From the NCBI GenBank assembly GCA_022769545.1, contig JALEJS010000048.1, positions 1 through 60,820 on the forward strand: a DNA stretch of 60,820 bases. The letters are read 5' to 3'. Below the pieces are notes generated by a model. It was given only the letters and a program-made list of their open reading frames with translations, ran no database searches and was not told the DNA's origin. The DNA comes from Blautia sp. (GTDB lineage: Bacteria; Bacillota; Clostridia; Lachnospirales; Lachnospiraceae). Position 1 is the first letter of the stretch. Each line of letters starts with the position of its first letter. Position numbers and translations under genes: made by a program. Shown in pieces: positions 54,481 to 60,820 of the stretch.

Positions 54481-55710
54481 ATGCAAAAATGGACAAAAAA
54501 ATGCCGGATTCTTATTATGGGTATGATCGTGCTGATGATGTGTTTCGGAGTGCGTGTATCGGCAGCAGAAGGCAGCAGGGTTTCTGACGGCTTCCATACA
54601 ATTAGCGGGAAAACCTATTATTACAGGAACGGAACGATTCTGAAGGGCTGGCTGACGCTGAACGGAAAGAAATATTATTTTGACACGAAGACCGGTGTGC
54701 AGCTGAAGGGCTGGCAGCGGGACAGTACAGGAAAATACATACGTTATTTTTCTCTGAGTAAAGGAATTATGGCCACCGGATTTTTGAAATCCGCCTCCGG
54801 GAATATCTGGTATTTTCATCCGGATACCGGTCTTTTGAATTATGGATGGCTGAAACTCAATGGCGCTTATTACTACTCCGGGAAAAACGGCATTCTCCTC
54901 AAAGGCTGGGTAAAGGGAAGCGAAGGGAAGCTTCGGTATTTCTCTTCCACCACAGGAAAGATGGCAGCCGGCTGGATTACGGCGGGAGATAAAAAGCGAT
55001 ACTTCAGCAAAACATCCGGCTATATGTGTACCGGTGCGGTGAAAATCGGTGATGCAAGATATTACTTTGACCCTTCCAGTGGGCTCCTCCGGACCGGGTT
55101 TGTGAAATATAAAGGCAAGCTGTACTACATGGATCCCAAAACAGGAGGAAAGCTTCACAAAGGCTGGCTTACACTGGGAAGCAGGAAATACTATGCCGGC
55201 AGCGGCGGAAGCATTTACGTGAACCGGGTTGCGAAAATCGATTCCAAATATTATGGTTTTGCTTCTGACGGAGAGATGTGTGTGGATACCATTGCCATGA
55301 TTGGCGGAACAATTTATGTGTTTGACAAAAAAGGAGTGGCATCCTATTATAAGACCGGAACGAAGATCGATACGGGTAAACTGAAAAGTCTGGGTAATTT
55401 CAAAATTACGTTTTACTGTCCCTGCTACAGCTGTTCGGAGGGCTGGGGCAGCGCTGTTTCGAACCCGTGCAGCAGCAGTATTCACAAGCTTCCCGGAAAC
55501 AGCGGAGCTGTGGTAAATCACACCATTGCGGTGGATCCCTCGGTCATTCCCTTCGGAACGGCAGTTGTGATTAACGGAAAGATCTATGTGGCCGAGGACC
55601 GGGGCGGCGGTGTATCCGGAAAGCATATTGATATCTACGTCAGCCAGCATTCGGACATTTACAGGCAGGGCTTTAACAGTGCGGAAGTATTTCTTCTGGG
55701 AACACAATAG
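54481..55710 (+). CDS. Secreted wall-binding repeat protein with 3D catalytic domain
   Basis: The 409-residue product has a signal peptide (1-27, cut likely after VSA), about ten glucan/choline-binding-type repeats of the form [17 protein letters not shown] (about 40-290), and a C-terminal 3D domain (about 305-409). The 3D motif is visible: [21 protein letters not shown] and KHIDIYV supply three Asp. Such domains cleave peptidoglycan, as in MltA-like lytic transglycosylases. The combination suggests a wall-remodelling enzyme. The ATG has a moderate ribosome site (TGGAG, about 14 bases off). rnhA follows 17 bases after the stop. Confidence 0.88.
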   Translation: MQKWTKKCRILIMGMIVLMMCFGVRVSAAEGSRVSDGFHTISGKTYYYRNGTILKGWLTLNGKKYYFDTKTGVQLKGWQRDSTGKYIRYFSLSKGIMATGFLKSASGNIWYFHPDTGLLNYGWLKLNGAYYYSGKNGILLKGWVKGSEGKLRYFSSTTGKMAAGWITAGDKKRYFSKTSGYMCTGAVKIGDARYYFDPSSGLLRTGFVKYKGKLYYMDPKTGGKLHKGWLTLGSRKYYAGSGGSIYVNRVAKIDSKYYGFASDGEMCVDTIAMIGGTIYVFDKKGVASYYKTGTKIDTGKLKSLGNFKITFYCPCYSCSEGWGSAVSNPCSSSIHKLPGNSGAVVNHTIAVDPSVIPFGTAVVINGKIYVAEDRGGGVSGKHIDIYVSQHSDIYRQGFNSAEVFLLGTQ

Positions 55711-55727
55711 GAAAGCAGGTAGCAGAT

Positions 55728-56201
55728 ATGCTTGTGAAAATATTTACAGACGGGGCAGCCAGAGGAAACCCGGACGGGCCCGGAGGATTCGGTACGGTTC
55801 TGCAATATACGGATTCCAGGGGAATACTTCATGAAAAGGAAATCAGTCAGGGATATAAGCGTACGACAAATAACCGTATGGAGCTGATGGCGGCAATTGC
55901 CGGCCTGGAGGCGCTGAACCGTCCCTGTCAGGTGGAATTGTATTCGGACTCCAAATATCTGGTGGATGCATTTAATCAGCACTGGATCGACAGCTGGATA
56001 AAGAAGGGCTGGAAGCGTGCCCAGAATGAGCCGGTGAAGAATACGGATCTGTGGAAAAGGCTTCTGAAAGCAGCCGGACCTCATCAGATACAGTTTATCT
56101 GGGTGAAAGGCCATGACGGGCATGAGATGAATGAGAGGTGCGATATGCTGGCTACAACGGCGGCGGACGGACAGGATCTGATTGTGGATCCGGGAATTTA
56201 A
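55728..56201 (+). CDS. rnhA: Ribonuclease HI
   Basis: RNase HI degrades RNA in RNA-DNA hybrids. The 157-residue product has the four acidic sites in [35 protein letters not shown] and [21 protein letters not shown] precedes the ATG. It follows the 3D-domain gene closely and is followed by the tyrS T-box. Confidence 0.95.
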   Translation: MLVKIFTDGAARGNPDGPGGFGTVLQYTDSRGILHEKEISQGYKRTTNNRMELMAAIAGLEALNRPCQVELYSDSKYLVDAFNQHWIDSWIKKGWKRAQNEPVKNTDLWKRLLKAAGPHQIQFIWVKGHDGHEMNERCDMLATTAADGQDLIVDPGI

Positions 56202-56232
56202 ACGGCTGTATCGAATGGAAAACAAAAATTTC

Positions 56233-56261
56233 TTGACAAATAAAATATGCATTTGTATACT
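56233..56261 (+). promoter_or_regulatory. Promoter of the tyrS T-box leader
   Basis: TTGACA (56233-56238) and TATACT (56256-56261) have a 17-base spacer. Confidence 0.88.
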
Positions 56262-56267
56262 TGCTAT

Positions 56268-56637
56268 TAGTATGATCCAAGGGAAAAACCGACGTCAGGT
56301 TCATTTGTCGGGCAACTCATTAATATTATGTCAGGACAAAAAAGCTCTGAGATCGACCAGTTGTATATGAAAATGCGAGGAAGGGAACAAGTAGCACAGA
56401 CGGGAAAGCAGACAGAGAGCAGCCGGCTGGTGAGAGGCGTATGCGGACGCTGTGTGAATACATCCCGGAGCACTGCACCGAACTGACAGTAGGCTGCAGC
56501 GGGCCGGCATCCGTTAACATGCCAGAGTGGCCGGATGGCCGACTTACAGAGACAGAAAATGTGAGTTTTCTGTAAATTTAGGTGGTAACACGGGACCCGG
56601 TTCTCGTCCTAAAGGGACATGGAACCGGGTCGTTTTT
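56268..56637 (+). promoter_or_regulatory. T-box riboswitch of tyrS
   Basis: The leader of about 370 bases before tyrS has a Stem I region with a TAC tyrosine specifier candidate at 56459-56461 (context GTGAATACATC), further stems, the T-box core GGTGGTAACACGG (56581-56593) and a terminator (GACCCGGTTC 56594-56603 with GAACCGGGTC 56622-56631) followed by GTTTTT. Uncharged tRNA-Tyr would favour read-through. The specifier match supports tyrS control. Confidence 0.93.
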
Positions 56638-56706
56638 GTTTCTTAGGAAATTACGCCGCTTTGTTCTTTCTTAGGAAGCGACATTATCATACAGGAGGAA
56701 AAGAGG

Positions 56707-57948
56707 ATGACAGTTTGGGAGGAATTAAAGGCCCGTGGTCTGATCGCGCAGGTGACAGACGAAGAAAAAATCAGCGAGATGGTGAATGCCGGGAAGGCAA
56801 CATTTTATATAGGCTTTGACCCCACGGCAGACAGTCTGCATGTGGGACACTTTATGGCGCTGTGCCTGATGAAACGTCTGCAGATGGCAGGAAATAAGCC
56901 GATTGCTCTTCTGGGAGGAGGTACCGGTATGATCGGTGATCCGTCCGGCAGAACAGATATGCGCAAGATGATGACGCCGGAGACGATTCAGCATAATATT
57001 GACTGCTTTAAAAAGCAGATGGAGCGATTTATCGATTTTTCAGACGGGAAGGCCCTGATGGTAAATAATGCGGACTGGCTGATGAATCTGAATTATGTGG
57101 AAATGCTTCGTGAAGTGGGAGCCTGCTTCAAGGTAAATCAGATGCTGAATGCCCGCTGCTACCAGCAGAGAATGGACAGAGAAGGCGGTCTGACATTCCT
57201 GGAATTCAATTACATGATCATGCAGAGCTATGATTTCTATATGCTTTATCAGAAATACGGCTGCAATATGCAGTTTGGCGGTGACGATCAGTGGAGTAAT
57301 ATGCTGGGCGGCACACAGCTGATCCACAGTAAGCTGGGTAAGGATGCCTATGCCATGACGATCACCCTGCTTCTGAATTCCGAAGGAAAGAAAATGGGAA
57401 AAACACAGTCCGGGGCTGTGTGGCTGGATCCGGAAAAAACCTCTCCCTACGATTTCTATCAGTACTGGAGAAATGTGGATGATGCGGACGTCATCAAATG
57501 CATGAAGCTTCTTACTTTTATTCCGCTGGAAGAGATTCAGGAAATGGAGACCTGGGAAGGAAGCCAGTTAAATAAGGCAAAAGAAATTCTGGCTTACGAT
57601 CTGACAAAGCTGGTGCATGGCGAGGAAGAGGCGAAGAAGGCACAGGAAAGTGCCCGTGCGCTGTTCGGCGGCGGAGTGAACACGGCAGATATGCCGACGA
57701 CGGTTCTGGAGGATTCTGATTTTGCCGATGACGGTACCGTGGATGTGATCACGATGCTGGTAAAGACCGGCATGGTGCCTTCCCGCTCTGAGGGACGGCG
57801 TGCCATTCAGGGAGGCGGTGTGTCTCTGGATGGAGAAGTTCTGGACAAAGAAGATATTTATCATGCAGTTTCCCGTGAAGCACTGCAGGGGGAGGGCGTG
57901 ATCCTGAAACGTGGAAAAAAGAAATTTAATAAAGTATGTGTGAAGTAA
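56707..57948 (+). CDS. tyrS: Tyrosyl-tRNA synthetase
   Basis: TyrRS charges tRNA-Tyr. The 413-residue class I enzyme has HVGH (45-48), the KMSKS-type KMGKT (about 229-233) and a C-terminal S4-like domain that binds the tRNA (from about 345, TGMVPSRSEGRRAIQGGGV). GGAGGAAAAGAGG precedes the ATG. alaS follows 22 bases later; the pair may be partly co-transcribed. Confidence 0.98.
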   Translation: MTVWEELKARGLIAQVTDEEKISEMVNAGKATFYIGFDPTADSLHVGHFMALCLMKRLQMAGNKPIALLGGGTGMIGDPSGRTDMRKMMTPETIQHNIDCFKKQMERFIDFSDGKALMVNNADWLMNLNYVEMLREVGACFKVNQMLNARCYQQRMDREGGLTFLEFNYMIMQSYDFYMLYQKYGCNMQFGGDDQWSNMLGGTQLIHSKLGKDAYAMTITLLLNSEGKKMGKTQSGAVWLDPEKTSPYDFYQYWRNVDDADVIKCMKLLTFIPLEEIQEMETWEGSQLNKAKEILAYDLTKLVHGEEEAKKAQESARALFGGGVNTADMPTTVLEDSDFADDGTVDVITMLVKTGMVPSRSEGRRAIQGGGVSLDGEVLDKEDIYHAVSREALQGEGVILKRGKKKFNKVCVK

Positions 57949-57970
57949 TACGCTGAGGAGGGATAAAGCA

Positions 57971-60610
57971 ATGAAAAAATATGGAGTGAATGAACTTCGC
58001 CAGATGTTTCTGGACTTTATGGCCAGCAAAGGCCATCTTGTAATGAAAAGCTTTTCGCTGGTGCCGCAGGGAGATAAGAGCCTTCTTCTGATCAATGCAG
58101 GTATGGCTCCTCTGAAACCCTATTTTACCGGGGCAGAGATCCCGCCTCGCAGAAGAGTGGCTACCTGCCAGAAATGTATCCGTACCGGCGATATTGAAAA
58201 TGTGGGAAAGACGGCACGTCACGGTACCTTTTTCGAGATGCTGGGCAACTTCTCATTTGGTGATTATTTCAAACGGGAAGCCATTACCTGGTCATGGGAA
58301 TTCCTCACAGAAGTTGTTGGTCTGGATCCGGAAAGACTGTATCCGTCTGTATATCTGGACGATGATGAGGCATTTGATATCTGGAACAAGGAAGTCGGTG
58401 TGGCTGCAGACCGTATCTTCCGTTTCGGCAAAGAGGATAACTTCTGGGAGCACGGTGCAGGCCCCTGCGGACCATGTTCCGAGATCTATTACGACCGCGG
58501 TGAAAAGTATGGCTGCAAAAAACCGGGATGCACGGTTGGCTGCGACTGTGACCGGTATATTGAGGTTTGGAATAACGTATTTACCCAGTTTGAAAACGAC
58601 GGAAACGGAAATTATACCGTGCTCAGCCAGAAGAACATCGATACCGGTATGGGACTGGAGCGTCTCGCAGTCGTTGTACAGGATGTGGATTCCATTTTCG
58701 ATGTGGATACCATCTGTGCGCTGCGGAATCTGGTATGTGAGATTGCAGGGAAGGAATATGGAAAGGTATACAGTGATGACGTATCCATCCGCCTGATCAC
58801 AGACCATATCCGTTCTGCCACATTTATGATTTCCGACGGAGTTATGCCCACCAATGAAGGCAGAGGATATGTTCTTCGCCGTCTGATTCGCCGTGCGGCA
58901 CGCCACGGACGCCTTCTTGGCATCAGCGGAACCTTCCTGGCAAAACTCAGTGAGGAAGTGATCAACGGTTCCAGGGACGGATATCCGGAGCTGGAGGAAA
59001 AGAAGGAATTTATTTACAACGTTCTTACCAATGAGGAAAATCAGTTTAATAAGACCATCGACCAGGGTCTTCGTATCCTCGCAGATATGGAAGAGGAAAT
59101 GAAGAATGAAGGTGTGAAGGTGCTTTCCGGTGATAACGCGTTCAAGCTGTATGATACTTACGGATTCCCCATGGATCTGACAAAGGAAATTCTGGAGGAA
59201 AAAGGCTATGAGATTGACGAGGCCGGCTTCCAGGCAGCGATGGACGAGCAGAGAAGGAAGGCACGTGAAGCCCGTGAGGTTACGAACTACATGGGTGCGG
59301 ATGCCACTGTTTACGATGAAATTGATGCTGCGGTTACCACAGAGTTTGTGGGATATGAGCATCTGGAATATGAATCAGATGTGACAGTTCTTACCACAGA
59401 GACGGAAATTGTGAGCTCTCTGATGGAAGGGCAGAAGGGAACCATCTTTGTGAACGAGACACCGTTCTATGCGACCATGGGCGGTCAGGAAGGAGATACC
59501 GGTGTCGTTGAGACCAAAAACGGATCCTTCGAGGTAGAAAGCACCATCAAGCTTCGCGGCGGCAAATACGGTCATGTGGGATATATGAAATCCGGAATGA
59601 TCTCTGTCGGGGATCGTGTGATGCTGAAGGTAAATACGGAAGGCCGTAAAGATACAGAGAAGAATCACAGTGCTACCCATCTTCTTCAGAAGGCTCTGAA
59701 AACGGTTCTCGGATCACATGTTGAGCAGAAGGGATCACTGGTTACACCGGACAGACTCCGTTTTGACTTTGCGCATTTCCAGGCAATGACTGCCGGGGAA
59801 CTGGAGCAGGTGGAAAAAATGGTGAACGAGCAGATTGAAAAGGGAATCGACGTTGTGACAGATATCATGGATATCGAGTCGGCAAAGAAATCCGGCGCAA
59901 TGGCTCTGTTTGGTGAAAAATACGGAGATGAGGTCCGTGTGGTATCCATGGGAGATTTTTCCAGAGAGCTCTGCGGCGGAACCCATGTGTCCAATACGGG
60001 AAATATTCAGCTGTTTAAGATCATCAGCGAGTCCGGAATTGCTGCCGGCGTGAGACGAATTGAGGCGCTTACCGGAAAAGGCGTTCTGGAATATTACAGA
60101 AAACAGGAAGCGCTGCTTCATGAGACGGCGAAACAGTTAAAAACCACTCCATCGGAGATTACTGAGAAGATTGCGCATCTCCAGGCGGAACTGAAAGCAC
60201 TTCAGAGCGAGAATGAATCCCTCAGAAGCAAGCTTGCCCAGGGGTCTCTCGGAAATGTCATGGACAACGTTGTGGAAGTAAAGGGTGTAAAGCTTCTTGC
60301 CACCAGTGTGGAAGATGTGGATATGAACGGTCTGCGTGATCTGGGCGATCAGCTGAAAGATAAGCTGGGAGAAGGTGTTGTTGTCCTCGCGGCAGTGAAC
60401 GGGGACAAGGTAAATCTTCTTGCCATGGTGACAGAACAGGCACAGAAAGCCGGTGCACATGCAGGAAATCTGGTCAAGGCAGCGGCAGCGATTGTCGGAG
60501 GAGGCGGCGGCGGCCGTCCGAACATGGCACAGGCAGGCGGAAAGAATCCGGCGAAGGTTCCGGAAGCAATTGCAGCGGTACCGGGCATTCTGGAAGGTCA
60601 GATCAGGTAA
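57971..60610 (+). CDS. alaS: Alanyl-tRNA synthetase
   Basis: AlaRS charges tRNA-Ala and clears mischarged Ser and Gly. The 879-residue class II enzyme has the N-terminal catalytic part (NAGMAPLKPYFTG, ATCQKCIRTGDIENVG), editing motifs HSATHLL (about 565) and CGGTH (about 668), and a C-terminal coiled coil plus Gly-rich domain (GGGGGGRPNMAQAGG) that binds the tRNA elbow. GGAGGGATAAAGCA precedes the ATG. It has the usual length. Confidence 0.98.
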   Translation: MKKYGVNELRQMFLDFMASKGHLVMKSFSLVPQGDKSLLLINAGMAPLKPYFTGAEIPPRRRVATCQKCIRTGDIENVGKTARHGTFFEMLGNFSFGDYFKREAITWSWEFLTEVVGLDPERLYPSVYLDDDEAFDIWNKEVGVAADRIFRFGKEDNFWEHGAGPCGPCSEIYYDRGEKYGCKKPGCTVGCDCDRYIEVWNNVFTQFENDGNGNYTVLSQKNIDTGMGLERLAVVVQDVDSIFDVDTICALRNLVCEIAGKEYGKVYSDDVSIRLITDHIRSATFMISDGVMPTNEGRGYVLRRLIRRAARHGRLLGISGTFLAKLSEEVINGSRDGYPELEEKKEFIYNVLTNEENQFNKTIDQGLRILADMEEEMKNEGVKVLSGDNAFKLYDTYGFPMDLTKEILEEKGYEIDEAGFQAAMDEQRRKAREAREVTNYMGADATVYDEIDAAVTTEFVGYEHLEYESDVTVLTTETEIVSSLMEGQKGTIFVNETPFYATMGGQEGDTGVVETKNGSFEVESTIKLRGGKYGHVGYMKSGMISVGDRVMLKVNTEGRKDTEKNHSATHLLQKALKTVLGSHVEQKGSLVTPDRLRFDFAHFQAMTAGELEQVEKMVNEQIEKGIDVVTDIMDIESAKKSGAMALFGEKYGDEVRVVSMGDFSRELCGGTHVSNTGNIQLFKIISESGIAAGVRRIEALTGKGVLEYYRKQEALLHETAKQLKTTPSEITEKIAHLQAELKALQSENESLRSKLAQGSLGNVMDNVVEVKGVKLLATSVEDVDMNGLRDLGDQLKDKLGEGVVVLAAVNGDKVNLLAMVTEQAQKAGAHAGNLVKAAAAIVGGGGGGRPNMAQAGGKNPAKVPEAIAAVPGILEGQIR

Positions 60611-60645
60611 TCTGCAGAATATTTTGAAAAAATAGGTAAAATCTG

Positions 60646-60675
60646 TTGACGAATCTTCGGTCTATGATATATAAT
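60646..60675 (+). promoter_or_regulatory. Promoter of rpsU
   Basis: TTGACG (60646-60651) and TATAAT (60670-60675) are 18 bases apart. Confidence 0.82.
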
Positions 60676-60753
60676 AAATCTCGTGCAAGAAAAATACCCA
60701 GACAGTTGTATTTTAGCACAATCTACAACTGGAGGGAGGTTAGGTGTGAGTCT

Positions 60754-60820
60754 ATGTCAAACGTTATCGTAAAAGAAAACGAGACTTTAGATAGCGCTCT
60801 TCGCAGATTCAAGAGAAGCT
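60754..60820 (+). CDS. rpsU: 30S ribosomal protein S21, 3' end cut by window
   Basis: Twenty-two codons are visible, reading SNVIVKENETLDSALRRFKR after the Met, which is the start of S21. AGGTG lies 7 bases before the ATG, inside a longer GGAGGGAGGT sequence. The gene continues past the window. Confidence 0.9.
   Translation, partial: MSNVIVKENETLDSALRRFKRS

Overview
The window reads as chromosomal housekeeping DNA from a Gram-positive, probably spore-forming Clostridia, most like Lachnospiraceae. The evidence is the gene order (smc-ftsY, ylxM-ffh-rpsP-khpA-rimM-trmD-queA, yicC-remA-gmk-rpoZ-rimO-pgsA-cinA), T-box leaders before leuS and tyrS, strong AGGAGG-type ribosome binding sites, sigma-A promoters with 17-base spacers, and fermentation genes (pta-ackA, a D-lactate dehydrogenase-like enzyme). 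No tRNA, rRNA, transposase, prophage or CRISPR array was seen. Both ends cut genes: pta lacks its start and rpsU lacks its end.

Layout. 1-8.6 kb: pta-ackA (acetate and ATP from acetyl-CoA), a secreted SH3/Ig-like protein, yceD-rpmF, a membrane-anchored beta-propeller protein, mscL with an added zinc ribbon, and a divergent flavodiiron protein fused to flavin reductase and rubredoxin. 8.7-23.2 kb: an ABC-F ATPase, then plsX-acpP-rnc-smc-ftsY, ilvA, and the SRP/ribosome/tRNA-modification operon. 23.2-30 kb: a CapA-family protein, nfo, a lipoprotein with a barnase-type RNase domain, a 2-hydroxyacid dehydrogenase, a barstar-type inhibitor, and aroA and tyrA on the minus strand. 30-41.9 kb: an EF-G paralogue, an unknown membrane protein, T-box-leuS, and a complete branched-chain amino-acid ABC transporter (livKHMGF). 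41.9-49.3 kb: rqcH and the yicC-to-cinA run. 49.3-55.7 kb: an accessory, cell-envelope and possibly sporulation-linked region. It holds two small unknown genes, a 42-codon divergent gene, a very large Cys-rich repeat protein with a sortase-like tail, a Cys/Gly-rich small protein and a wall-binding protein with a 3D catalytic domain. 55.7-60.8 kb: rnhA, T-box-tyrS, alaS and the start of rpsU.

The most noteworthy items are four. The barnase/barstar pair shows matched changes at its expected interface. The Cys-rich surface protein carries three arrays of an exact 60-bp repeat. The divergent small-gene cluster near 50 kb and the Cys/Gly-rich gene at 54 kb have promoter-like sequences resembling mother-cell sigma factors. 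The EF-G paralogue lacks the canonical G4 motif and the catalytic histidine. All assignments were made by reading the sequence; no database search was run.
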